Shown piece after piece: positions 1 through 8,369 of a DNA stretch of 64,000 nucleotides. Made by a program: the position numbers and the translations under genes. Positions within the stretch are counted from its first letter, which is position 1, and every line of letters begins with the position of its first letter. The notes under the pieces were generated by a model. That model did not search any database. It worked only from the letters and a program-made list of their open reading frames with translations, and was not told the DNA's origin. Origin of the DNA: Thiomonas delicata (GTDB lineage: Bacteria > Pseudomonadota > Gammaproteobacteria > Burkholderiales > Burkholderiaceae_C); NCBI RefSeq assembly GCF_900088825.1, contig NZ_LT592171.1, positions 1,689,187 to 1,753,186 of the forward strand. Reading direction: 5' to 3'.

Positions 1-1
1 T

Positions 2-973
2 GCCGGGCCTGAGCACAACGTCATCATCCCATCGGTGGCGCACGAAATCCGCGACCTGGAGGATTACCGCGCCCTGTCCTCTGCCGGGCAGACTGACGAG
101 GTGCTGGTGCTGGTCGACGGCCGCCATTATGTCGTCGGCCCGTCCACTGCGGTGTATGGCCGCACGCTGCACGACGACTACATCCATACCCCGCAATACC
201 GCGCGCTGGTCGCGGGAGCCCTGCACATGGCGTTCAAGGATCTCGGCGAGGTGGTCGAGTGGGTCGACGCGCTCGTCGTTGGCCTGCCTGTCTACAGCTT
301 CGGCAAGTTCCGGGAGGGTCTGGCGGCCGAAATGGGCAAGGGGTTTGAGGTTCCGGTCCCGGCAAAGCTTCGTGCCGCCTATGGGAAGGACACGGTGTTC
401 GTGCGGGCGAAGGCGATCAAGGTCATGCCGCAGCCGGTCGGCGCGATGACGGATTGGCGCGGACGCCTGACCGTGCCGCCCCCGGAAGGCGATACGGTGA
501 TCGTGGCCGATCCTGGCTACAAGACGTTCGACTGGTTCGCCATGCGCGGCCATGTGATCATTCCGGATCTGTCGGGGGCGTTCGACGGCGGGGTGTCAGA
601 GTTGCTCAAGGACGTGTCTGTGGCGATCACTCGCAAGCACCCCAATGCGCGTGTCGACATCCAGACGGTCGAGGACGGGCTGGAGCGCGGCAGGATTTCC
701 CTGGTCGGCGTCGGCAGCATCGATTTCTCGGAGTATCGCCAGACGGTGCGCAAGGGCGCCAGGATCATCGCGCAGCGCATGGCTGAGATGCTCCAGCGCA
801 GCCAGCAATCGAACAAGGTGCGAGTTGACCACCTGATCCTGGCTGGAGGCGGCGCGCAGTATTTCGAGGATGCCATGCGCGATGTCTTCGCCGGGGTGGA
901 TTTCAGCGTGCTGCCCAGGCCCGTGCTGGCGAATGCGCGCGGGTTCTGGAAGGTGGCGACGCGCATGGCGTGA
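2..973 (+). CDS. ParM-like actin ATPase, PRTRC system protein D type (5' partial)
   Basis: The frame is open from the window edge, so the first residues are missing; the first in-window start-like codon is a GTG at 35, but codons before it already read as protein. Visible features fit the actin/ParM fold: a phosphate-2-like motif DPGYKTFD near the middle and a C-terminal adenosine motif LILAGGGAQYF. Plasmid actins of this kind polymerise to segregate plasmids, and the PRTRC variety occurs on plasmids and integrated elements of betaproteobacteria. No partner gene (ParR-like or other PRTRC proteins) is visible; they would lie upstream of the window. Neighbours are a decayed region and an insertion sequence, so this is probably the edge of an integrated plasmid-like element. 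The family assignment comes from recognition of sequence style and is not tested by search. Confidence 0.7.
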   Translation, partial: AGPEHNVIIPSVAHEIRDLEDYRALSSAGQTDEVLVLVDGRHYVVGPSTAVYGRTLHDDYIHTPQYRALVAGALHMAFKDLGEVVEWVDALVVGLPVYSFGKFREGLAAEMGKGFEVPVPAKLRAAYGKDTVFVRAKAIKVMPQPVGAMTDWRGRLTVPPPEGDTVIVADPGYKTFDWFAMRGHVIIPDLSGAFDGGVSELLKDVSVAITRKHPNARVDIQTVEDGLERGRISLVGVGSIDFSEYRQTVRKGARIIAQRMAEMLQRSQQSNKVRVDHLILAGGGAQYFEDAMRDVFAGVDFSVLPRPVLANARGFWKVATRMA

Positions 974-1714
974 GGCGTTCATGCGCATTCGAACAGTCTG
1001 TGTTGCCGACCCGACCGCACGCCCTGAGGTTCTCGAGCCAGGCGTGCGCGATCTGGTCTTATCCCTGCACGGCCGCTTTGGCATTCATCGCGCCCGATGC
1101 ACCCCAGAAATTGGGCGCCGCAACAGGTCATCCACTTGCAAGTCCTTGATCCGATTCAAAACACTCCAGCGAACGGTCCGGGTTTTCCGCCAAGGTCCAC
1201 TTTGTTTGCTGACACCTCTAAAGATCGTATCGGGCGCGTCCATATCAAAGTACAACAGGGCCGTCTTGCCGTGAGCGCTTGCGCAAGCGTTCATGGCCGT
1301 CATCCTTGGCGTGTGCCTTGGGCTGTCGTTCGGCCACGGCGACCAGGGTTACACGGCATGCCTCACGGTCGGCGGATTTTTCGTATAGCTTGTCATGGCT
1401 CCCGGGCGCGAAGGCCGGGCATTCCGATCAGCCTTCGCGGCCTGGATCGGTCTGTGCTTCGGGCTCGACGAGTTTTTCGCAGGAATATCCTGGTTTCCAT
1501 CGAGCACCGCGCGGGAGTGAGCGCAATTGTCCGTGGCGCCCGATTATCTGCTGTTGGCCTAAATGGGGAGCTACCACGCGCTCACGGGTGCGTTGTTAGG
1601 AGCCTTCACGCAGCGGCATCAATGTGAAGGGGCTGGGTAGTTTGTCGCCCTTCGCCTTCGCCTTCGCATGGACGATTCCGGAGATCATCCGCGGCACGGC
1701 CATGACGCGCCTGC
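974..1714. other. 741-bp stretch without a convincing gene, probably decayed accessory DNA
   Basis: No open frame here looks like a known protein. A plus-strand frame around 1290-1640 shows short membrane-like pieces separated by stops (for example MAVILGVCLGLSFG, then a stop, then a further piece after a TAAATG junction near 1559-1564). A minus-strand frame of 72 codons (1085-1303) is also unrecognised. The region lies between a plasmid-type gene and an insertion sequence, so decay of an integrated element is the simplest reading. Confidence 0.4.
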
Positions 1715-1718
1715 CTAG

Positions 1719-3317
1719 GAGTTTGTCGGGCTTTCCAGTGTTCCAGATGCTGAGACTGTCCGAGACAATCGCTGCTGCACAACCCAGCCCGCCCCGATGA
1801 GCCGCTTCGTTCCTGTAGACCGAGACACCGCCTATCTGTTGCCGCCGTCGGTGGACGAATGGCTGCCCAAAGATCACTTGGCGCGCTTCGTGGTCGAAGT
1901 CATCGAGCAGCTCGATCTGAGCGATCTGGCCCGGCAGTACGCGGGGCGGGGTTCGGCGGCGCACCATCCTGCAGTGCTGCTGGGCCTGCTGATTGACGGC
2001 TATGCCAACGGCGTGCATTCCAGCCGCAAGATCGAGCGCGCGACCTACGACTCGGTGGCGTTCCGCTATGTGGCGGCCAACACGCATCCTGACCACGACA
2101 CGCTGGCGACGTTCCGCCGCCGCTTCTTGAGGGAGGTGGAGGCGCTGTTCGTGCAGGTGCTGGTGCTGGCGCGCGAGATGAAGCTGCTCAAGCTCGGGCA
2201 CATCGCGCTGGACGGCACCAAGATCGACGCCAACGCCAGCAAGCACAAGGCCTTGTCGTGGGCGCATGCCAACAAGATCGAGGCGCAGTTGCGCCAGGAA
2301 GTGCAAACCCTGTTGGCGCTGGCCGAGAACAGCGATCGCGCGGCGGTGCCCGATGGCATGGACGTGCCGGCGGAGATCGCTCGGCGTGAAGACCGATTGA
2401 GCGCCATTGCACAGGCCAAGGCCAGGATCGAGCAGCGCGCGGCCGAGCGTCATCTGGGCGAGCAGCAGGAGTACGAGGCGAAGACGGCCAAGCGCAAGTC
2501 TCAGCGCGAGGCCGCACGGACGCCGCGCGGCAAGGACCCCGAGCCGCCCCAGGCCGGCCCCCGGAGCAGCGACCAAGTCAACCTCACGGATGAGGAGTCG
2601 CGCATCATGCCCGTGTCGGGTGGGGGCTTCGAGCAAAGCTATAACGCGCAAGCCGGCGTGGACACCGAGACGATGATGGTGATCACCCGGCATGTGAGCC
2701 AGGCACCCAACGACAAGCGCGAAGTCGTGCCCACGCTGGAGCAGATCGTGGCGTTGCCTGCGGTGCTGGGCGAGGTGCAGTCACTGATCACGGACAACGG
2801 CTTCTTCAGCCAGGCCAACGTGATCGCCTGCGGCGATGCCGGGGTCGAGCCGCTGCTGGCGCTCAAGAGGCAGTCGCATCACACGCCCGTGATGGAGCGC
2901 TTCGCATCCGATGCGCCCGAACCCCAGACGACGGACCCGGTGGTGCAGATGGCGCACCGGCTGAGCACACAGGCCGGGCGAGCCCTCTACAGCTTGCGCA
3001 AGCAGACGGTGGAGCCGGTGTTCGGCATCATCAAGCGGGTGATGGGCTGGCGCCAGATGAGCATGCGCGGGCTGGCCAAGGCACAAGGCGAATGGAGCTT
3101 GGTGACCATGGCCTGGAACATCAAGCGCATGCACGTACTGCGCGCGGCGTGAGGGCAAAATGCGCCCCGATCACGCCCAAACCGAGTCCTCAGGCGGCCC
3201 CATGCGCCCTCACAGTGTCTCGTCAATCATCGAGAGCGCTCGATCAGCGCGCCGCCGTCCAAAAAAACGCGTCGCACCAATCATTCGGCTTCGCTCGGAC
3301 TCAAGTCCGACGGCCTC
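1719..3317 (+). mobile_element. IS1182-family insertion sequence with CTAG target duplication
   Basis: The element carries one transposase gene. Its ends are imperfect inverted repeats: the left end begins GAGTTTGTCGGGCTT and the complement of the right end begins GAGGCCGTCGGACTT (11 of 15 positions equal). The tetranucleotide CTAG flanks both ends (1715-1718 and 3318-3321), which fits target duplication at a palindromic site as known for some IS1182 relatives. Length is about 1.6 kb, usual for the family. Both ends and the transposase are intact, so it may be active. Confidence 0.7.
1797..3152 (+). CDS. IS1182-family transposase
   Basis: The 451-residue DDE transposase starts with an N-terminal region (FVPVDRDTAYLLPPSVDEWL) typical of IS1182 transposases. 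It has the motif LDGTKIDANAS around residues 140-150, a charged coiled segment around 200-260, and a C-terminal catalytic part with ITDNGFF and VEPVFGIIKRVMGWRQ. The ATG at 1797 lies about 80 bp inside the left end. The frame is complete with no internal stops. It moves the surrounding element. Confidence 0.9.
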   Translation: MSRFVPVDRDTAYLLPPSVDEWLPKDHLARFVVEVIEQLDLSDLARQYAGRGSAAHHPAVLLGLLIDGYANGVHSSRKIERATYDSVAFRYVAANTHPDHDTLATFRRRFLREVEALFVQVLVLAREMKLLKLGHIALDGTKIDANASKHKALSWAHANKIEAQLRQEVQTLLALAENSDRAAVPDGMDVPAEIARREDRLSAIAQAKARIEQRAAERHLGEQQEYEAKTAKRKSQREAARTPRGKDPEPPQAGPRSSDQVNLTDEESRIMPVSGGGFEQSYNAQAGVDTETMMVITRHVSQAPNDKREVVPTLEQIVALPAVLGEVQSLITDNGFFSQANVIACGDAGVEPLLALKRQSHHTPVMERFASDAPEPQTTDPVVQMAHRLSTQAGRALYSLRKQTVEPVFGIIKRVMGWRQMSMRGLAKAQGEWSLVTMAWNIKRMHVLRAA

Positions 3318-3438
3318 CTAGCTTGACCAAGAAGCCACCAGTCACCTTTATACGCCTCCAAATGATGGGGTGATTTTCATGTTTTTCGAGGTTGCAACTC
3401 AGGATGCGTGACGTGAAATGGACGCAAGGAGATGCCCC

Positions 3439-3765
3439 ATGCTTACAGCAACCAAATTGCCAGCCCTGAATGCCGAGCTTGACGCGCTTGCAACCGTGAT
3501 TGCACAGCGCATTGCACGCCCCGTCCCCATTGACGTTGAACTCTGGAGCGCCAAGGAAATCGCTGCCTACCTCAAGGTTGGCTCCCGCCAAGTGTCCGAG
3601 CGCTACGCGTTGATGCCAGGATTTCCCAAAGCGATCCGTTTGCCGACGGTAGCCGGAGTGCGTGGCACGCCGCGCTGGAGCGCCGCGGAAGTGATCGAAT
3701 GGGCGACCAGCCATCGCGAGGGCGCGCCAACGTCCAAGGGTGGCCGCCCAAGGACCGCGCGCTGA
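3439..3765 (+). CDS. AlpA-like helix-turn-helix regulator
   Basis: This small DNA-binding protein (108 residues) has the AlpA/excisionase-type winged helix: WSAKEIAAYLKVGSRQVSER followed by GFPKAIRLP and a C-terminal WSAAEVIEWA. Such proteins regulate phage or island integrases or act as excision factors. I chose the ATG at 3439 over the in-frame ATG at 3418 because AAGGAG at 3426-3431 sits seven bases before it. No integrase gene is visible next to it; the IS1182 element has inserted just upstream. It probably belongs to the same accessory element as the ParM-like gene. Confidence 0.7.
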   Translation: MLTATKLPALNAELDALATVIAQRIARPVPIDVELWSAKEIAAYLKVGSRQVSERYALMPGFPKAIRLPTVAGVRGTPRWSAAEVIEWATSHREGAPTSKGGRPRTAR

Positions 3766-3844
3766 TGCCGCTTTGGTTCCAGCGATAGACTTAAGCCCTT
3801 GTCGAATTGTTTACAGTTGAGTTCGCGTTCCTACCCTTGAAAAC

Positions 3845-3864
3845 TTGCACCAGAATTTGCACCA
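3845..3864 (+). repeat. Direct repeat TTGCACCA at 12-bp period, at the accessory/arn junction
   Basis: TTGCACCA occurs at 3845-3852 and again at 3857-3864. It lies in the 182-bp gap between the AlpA-like gene and arnT, where an element boundary would be expected. It could be a regulator or recombinase arm site or part of the arnT promoter: TTGCAC at 3858-3863 followed after 18 bp by CATAAA is a possible -35/-10 pair. Function is not shown. Confidence 0.35.
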
Positions 3865-3947
3865 AACCGCCTGGAAGCAGCATAAATACTAGCTCTTCGA
3901 TTCCTTTCACCGGCACCACGAACGGCCTACGTCCAACCGCCTGTTCC

Positions 3948-5735
3948 GTGACTTCCCCCTCCCCACAAGACCATCTTCCCTCGCGTGGCGTGCTCCTGGC
4001 GCTGGCCGTCGTGCTTGCCGCGCTGTGGTTCGGCGTGCTGGGCCTGCGCGACCTGGTTCCCACCGACGAGGGCCGCTATGCCGAGATCCCGCGCGAAATG
4101 GTGGCCAGCGGCGAATGGGTGACGCCGCGCCTGGACGGCTTCAAGTATTTCGAGAAACCAGCTCTGCAGTACTGGGCCACCGCCGCCGCCTACGAACTGT
4201 TTGGCCTGGGCGAATGGCAGGCCCGGCTGTGGACCGCGCTCACCGGCTTTCTCACCATCCTGTTCACGGGATTTGCCGGCCGGGTTCTCTATGGCCCTCG
4301 TACCGGCCTTTATGCGGCGGCGATTCTGGCCAGTTCGCTGTATTGGGTCGGGCTGGGCCATATCAACACGCTGGACATGGGCGTGTCGGCCTTTCTCGCC
4401 GGCAGCCTGTTCGCCTTTTTGCTGGCGCAACGCCAGGCCGCGACGAAGGCGCAAACGCGCGGGTGGATGTGGGCCTGCTGGGCCATGATGGCCCTGGCCA
4501 TGCTGTCCAAGGGACTGATCGGCGTCGCGTTCCCGGGCTCGACACTGGTGCTCTACACCTTGATCACCCGCGACTGGGGCCTGTGGAAGCGCCTGCATAT
4601 CGCGTCCGGGCTGCTGATTTTTCTCGCCATCGCGGCGCCCTGGTACGTCTGGGTGCAGATCCGCAACCCGGAATTCTTCGACTACTTCTTCGTCTACCAG
4701 CAGTTCACGCGCTTCCTCACGCCCGAACTACAGCGGCCTGGGCCCTGGTATTACTTCATTCCCATTCTGCTGCTGGGCATCGTGCCGTGGCTGGGCGGAC
4801 TGCTTCCCGGGTTGTGGCACGCCTACAAGCAGCCGATGGCCGAGCGCGCTGCCACATCGTCCGCGCGTGCCGCGCTGCGCCCGAACTGGGTGCTGTTGAT
4901 CTGGTCGGTGTTCATTTTCCTGTTCTTCAGCGCCTCGCACTCCAAGCTGCCCTCGTACATCCTCCCCATCTTCCCGGCGCTGGCGCTGATGATGGGCGAG
5001 CGCTTCGCACGCGCGCCGCGCGGCGCGCTGCGCTGGCAGTTCGTGCTGAACGCGGCCATCTCGCTTGCGGCCATCGTCGGCTTCACGCAACTGTGGCGCG
5101 CGGGCAATGCCATCACGCCCGCTGCGCTGTATCAGCAATACGGCTGGTGGCTGGAGATCACCGCGGTGCTTGGCCTGATCTGCAGTCTGCTGGCCTGGCG
5201 TCTGGAGGGCGCGGGGCGCCGCACCGCTGCCGTGCTGGTGCTGGCCGGCGGCATGTTCGTCGGACTCACGGTGGGCACGCAGGCCTTCCAGATCCTGGGA
5301 CGCACCGCGTCGACCAAGGACGTGGTCGCCGCCATCCGCCCCTGGCTGCACGCGGGTCAGCCTTTCTACGCCGTGGGCACCTACGACCAGACCCTGCCGT
5401 TCTACCTGCGCCGCACGGTGACCGTGGTGGCCTACGAGGGCGAGCTGCATTTCGGCATCACCCAGCAGCCGCAACTGTGGGTGCCCAGCGTCGCGGACTT
5501 CGCCAAGCGTTGGGAACAGGACAGGCTGCCGCTGGCCTTCATGCCGGTGGGCGAGTTGGCCGCACTGCGCGCGATGGGCCTGCCGTTCCGCATCATCGAC
5601 CTCACCCCGCGTTATGCCGTGATCGCCAAACCGGGGCAGAATTACGGGCCCGCGGCGCAAGCCGCCGCGGCGCGCCTCCCGGCGGCGTGGAATGCCCCCA
5701 CGGCGGGCGGCACCAACCACCAGGACAAGCCATGA
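3948..5735 (+). CDS. arnT: Lipid A 4-amino-4-deoxy-L-arabinose transferase ArnT (GT83)
   Basis: This inner-membrane glycosyltransferase moves L-Ara4N from undecaprenyl phosphate to lipid A on the periplasmic face, which lowers binding of cationic peptides. The about 595-residue protein has many membrane segments and, just after the first, the acidic loop VPTDEGRYAEIPREM that holds the conserved Asp-Glu of this family. The frame is open further upstream to a TTG at 3807, but residues before 3948 look non-coding and the first segment begins soon after the GTG at 3948; the start is uncertain because no clear ribosome site is visible. Its stop overlaps the next short frame (ATGA). It is the first gene of the arn operon here. 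Confidence 0.88.
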   Translation: MTSPSPQDHLPSRGVLLALAVVLAALWFGVLGLRDLVPTDEGRYAEIPREMVASGEWVTPRLDGFKYFEKPALQYWATAAAYELFGLGEWQARLWTALTGFLTILFTGFAGRVLYGPRTGLYAAAILASSLYWVGLGHINTLDMGVSAFLAGSLFAFLLAQRQAATKAQTRGWMWACWAMMALAMLSKGLIGVAFPGSTLVLYTLITRDWGLWKRLHIASGLLIFLAIAAPWYVWVQIRNPEFFDYFFVYQQFTRFLTPELQRPGPWYYFIPILLLGIVPWLGGLLPGLWHAYKQPMAERAATSSARAALRPNWVLLIWSVFIFLFFSASHSKLPSYILPIFPALALMMGERFARAPRGALRWQFVLNAAISLAAIVGFTQLWRAGNAITPAALYQQYGWWLEITAVLGLICSLLAWRLEGAGRRTAAVLVLAGGMFVGLTVGTQAFQILGRTASTKDVVAAIRPWLHAGQPFYAVGTYDQTLPFYLRRTVTVVAYEGELHFGITQQPQLWVPSVADFAKRWEQDRLPLAFMPVGELAALRAMGLPFRIIDLTPRYAVIAKPGQNYGPAAQAAAARLPAAWNAPTAGGTNHQDKP

Positions 5736-5815
5736 GCCCCGTGCCGGACCCGACAGAATGCAGCGCCGCCAGCCCCGGCGAAGCGGCTCGCCGACTCACG
5801 GGAGCACGCACGTGA
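5732..5815 (+). CDS. Possible 27-codon leader-type ORF between arnT and the SMR gene
   Basis: An ATG overlaps the arnT stop (ATGA at 5732) and the frame ends in a TGA that overlaps the GTG start of the next gene (GTGA at 5812). This chain of overlaps could carry ribosomes from arnT to the flippase subunit. The 27-residue peptide resembles nothing I know and may exist only for translational coupling. Confidence 0.3.
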   Translation: MSPVPDPTECSAASPGEAARRLTGART

Positions 5816-6183
5816 GCACGGTGGCGCTCGTGCTGGTGCTGACCGGGGTGATGCTCAATGCCGCCGCGCAGCTGCTGATCAAGGCCGGCGCCGAAACCGC
5901 CGGGCGGTTCTCGTTCACGCTCGGCAACCTCTGGCAGGCCGGCTTGCATTTCGCCCTGCAATGGCAGATTCTGCTGGGCCTGGCCTGCTACGCCGTGTCG
6001 GTGGTGGTGTGGATCCTCGCGCTCACGCGGGTGCAGGTGTCCATGGCGTATCCCATGATTTCTCTCGGCTATGTGGTCACGGCCTTCGCCGCGTGGTGGC
6101 TGTTCGGTGAGGCGCTCACGGCCCAGAAACTGCTCGGCATCGCCATCATCATCGTCGGCGTGATCCTCGTCGCCCGCTCCTGA
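5812..6183 (+). CDS. SMR-type flippase subunit for undecaprenyl-P-L-Ara4N (ArnE/ArnF-like)
   Basis: A 123-residue EamA/SMR-type protein with four predicted membrane segments (for example VALVLVLTGVMLNAAAQLLI at the start and LLGIAIIIVGVILVA at the end). In enterobacteria ArnE and ArnF together are proposed to flip undecaprenyl-phosphate-L-Ara4N to the periplasm. Only one such gene is present here, so it may work as a homodimer or with a distant partner. The GTG start at 5812 is chosen because the membrane segment begins there and because it overlaps the preceding stop; the longer frame upstream has no membrane character. It sits between arnT and arnB. Confidence 0.75.
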   Translation: MSTVALVLVLTGVMLNAAAQLLIKAGAETAGRFSFTLGNLWQAGLHFALQWQILLGLACYAVSVVVWILALTRVQVSMAYPMISLGYVVTAFAAWWLFGEALTAQKLLGIAIIIVGVILVARS

Positions 6184-6194
6184 ACCCACCCACC

Positions 6195-7334
6195 ATGACC
6201 ACTGCCTCCGACTTCCTTCCGATGACGCGACCCGACATCGACGAAGCCACCATCGCCGGCGTCGCCGAGGTGCTGCGCTCGGGCTGGATCACCACCGGGC
6301 CCTGGGCCGCCCGCTTCGAGCAAACGCTGTCGGATTACTTCGGCGGGCGCACGGTGCGCGCCTTCAACTCCGGCACGGTGACCATGGAAGTGGCCTTGCG
6401 CATGCTGGGCGTGGGGCCGGGGGACGAAGTCATCACCACCCCCTTGTCCTGGGTTGCCACGGCCAACGTGGTCCTCGCCGTGGGCGCGACGCCGGTGTTC
6501 GTCGACATCGACCCCGCGACGCGCAACATCGACACGGCGCGCATCGAAGCCGCCATCACGCCGCGCACCAAGGTTCTGCTGCCGGTGCATCTGGCGGGGT
6601 TGCCGTGCGATCTCGACGCCATCGACGCCATCGCGCAGCGCCACAAGCTGCGCGTGCTGGAAGACGCCGCGCAGGCCATCGGCAGCACCTGGCGCGGCAA
6701 GCGCATCGGCGGCTTCGGCGATTTCGCCTCGTTCAGCTTCCACCCGAACAAGAACGCCACCAGCATCGAAGGCGGCTGCCTGGTGCTGCCCGAAGACGCC
6801 GACCCCGCGCTTGCCGAGCGCCTGCGCCTGCAGGGCGTGCGCCGCTTCGGCCTCGACGGCATGGATGTGGACGTGCTGGGCGGCAAGGCCAACCTCACCG
6901 ACGTGGCGGCGCGCGTGGGCTTCGGCCAGTTGCAGCGCGTGGACGACTTCAACGCCCGCCGCAGGGAACTCGCCCAAGCCTATTGCGTCGCGCTCGACGG
7001 CCTCGACCTCGGAGGGCGCGGCGTGCAGCTTCCGGTGCGCGACTTCACCGACAGCAACTGGCACATGTTCCAGGTCGTGCTGCCCGACGGGGTGGAGCGC
7101 GCCGGGGTGATGCAGCGGCTCAAGGACCGCGGCATCGGCACCGGGGTGCACTACCCGGCCATGCACCTGTTCACCCTGTACCGCAAGATGGGCTTCAAGC
7201 CGGGCGACTTCCCGCATGCCGAGCGCGTCGGCGCGGGCACCCTGACCTTGCCGCTGTTTCCGGGCATGCGGGACGGCGACATCGGCCGCGTCGCCGAGGC
7301 GCTCTCCGCCGTGCTGCGAGAATTCAAGGTATGA
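6195..7334 (+). CDS. arnB: UDP-4-amino-4-deoxy-L-arabinose aminotransferase
   Basis: A PLP-dependent DegT/DnrJ/EryC1-family sugar aminotransferase (379 residues) that converts UDP-4-keto-pentose to UDP-L-Ara4N using glutamate. The internal-aldimine lysine is Lys186 in FSFHPNKNATSIEGG; the cofactor motif LEDAAQAIG lies around residues 154-162. Length is that of the family. It begins 11 bases after the flippase gene and its TGA overlaps the ATG of arnC (ATGA at 7331). Confidence 0.93.
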   Translation: MTTASDFLPMTRPDIDEATIAGVAEVLRSGWITTGPWAARFEQTLSDYFGGRTVRAFNSGTVTMEVALRMLGVGPGDEVITTPLSWVATANVVLAVGATPVFVDIDPATRNIDTARIEAAITPRTKVLLPVHLAGLPCDLDAIDAIAQRHKLRVLEDAAQAIGSTWRGKRIGGFGDFASFSFHPNKNATSIEGGCLVLPEDADPALAERLRLQGVRRFGLDGMDVDVLGGKANLTDVAARVGFGQLQRVDDFNARRRELAQAYCVALDGLDLGGRGVQLPVRDFTDSNWHMFQVVLPDGVERAGVMQRLKDRGIGTGVHYPAMHLFTLYRKMGFKPGDFPHAERVGAGTLTLPLFPGMRDGDIGRVAEALSAVLREFKV

Positions 7335-8347
7335 GCACTTTCGCCCCGCCCCTGGCGCTGTCGGTCGTCATTCCCGTCTACAACGAGGAAGCCGGCCTCG
7401 CTTCCCTGTTCGCCCGCCTCTACCCCGCGCTCGACGCCCTCGGCGAGCGCTACGAGATCATCTTCATCAACGACGGCAGCAAGGACCGCTCCGCCGCGCT
7501 GCTCGCCGAGCAGCAGCGCAAGCGTCCGGACGTCACCCGCGCCATCCTGTTCAACGGCAACTACGGCCAGCACATGGCCATCCTGGCAGGTTTCGAGCAC
7601 GCGCGGGGCGACATCGTCATCACCCTCGACGCCGATCTGCAGAACCCGCCGGAGGAAATCGGCAAGCTCGTGGCCAAGATGCGCGAAGGCTACGACTATG
7701 TCGGCTCGATCCGCCTGCAGCGCCAGGATTCCTGGTTCCGCCGCAACGCCAGCCTGGCGATGAACACCCTGCGCGAGAAAATCACCCATGTGCGCATGAC
7801 CGACCAGGGCTGCATGCTGCGCGCCTACGGGCGCGACGTGGTCGACACCATCAACCGCTGCAGCGAAGTCAACACCTTCGTCCCGGCGCTGGCCTACACC
7901 TTCTCGCTGCGCCCCACCGAAATCGAAGTGGCCCACGAGGAACGCGCCGCCGGGGAGTCCAAGTATTCGCTGTTCAAGCTCATCCGGCTGAATTTCGACC
8001 TGGTCACCGGCTTTTCGCTCATGCCGCTGCAGTTCATGTCCTTCCTCGGCATCCTGCTGTCGCTGGCCTCCGGCGCCCTGTTCCTCTACCTGATGATCGA
8101 ACGCCTGCTGTTCGGCTCGCAGGTCCAGGGGGTGTTCACCCTGTTCGCCATCACCTTCTGCCTGCTGGGCGTGCTGCTGTTCAGCATGGGGCTGCTGGGC
8201 GAATACATCGGGCGCGTCTACGAGCAGGTGCGCGGCCGTCCCCGCTACGTGGTGCAAGCCGTGCTGGACGACACCACGGCCGGCATCGCGCCCGCCAGCG
8301 GCAATGCGCAGGCCGAGGCCAACCGCTTCGCCGCCTCCCGTCGCTGA
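7331..8347 (+). CDS. arnC: Undecaprenyl-phosphate 4-deoxy-4-formamido-L-arabinose transferase
   Basis: A GT2 glycosyltransferase (338 residues) that attaches formylated L-Ara4N to undecaprenyl phosphate at the inner membrane. The catalytic domain opens with VVIPVYNEEAGL and has the metal/UDP motif TLDADLQNP near residue 100 and DQGCMLRAY near 160. Two C-terminal membrane helices (about 235-260 and 270-295) anchor it. The ATG overlaps the arnB stop; the GT2 motif follows within a dozen residues, which supports this start. Confidence 0.93.
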   Translation: MSTFAPPLALSVVIPVYNEEAGLASLFARLYPALDALGERYEIIFINDGSKDRSAALLAEQQRKRPDVTRAILFNGNYGQHMAILAGFEHARGDIVITLDADLQNPPEEIGKLVAKMREGYDYVGSIRLQRQDSWFRRNASLAMNTLREKITHVRMTDQGCMLRAYGRDVVDTINRCSEVNTFVPALAYTFSLRPTEIEVAHEERAAGESKYSLFKLIRLNFDLVTGFSLMPLQFMSFLGILLSLASGALFLYLMIERLLFGSQVQGVFTLFAITFCLLGVLLFSMGLLGEYIGRVYEQVRGRPRYVVQAVLDDTTAGIAPASGNAQAEANRFAASRR

Positions 8348-8369
8348 CTCAGCCGCCCGCACCCGCCGC

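Noticed and set aside
1596-2693. Long minus-strand frame opposite the IS1182 transposase
   Set aside because: It mirrors the transposase gene, has low-complexity His/Arg/Leu composition and no family features.
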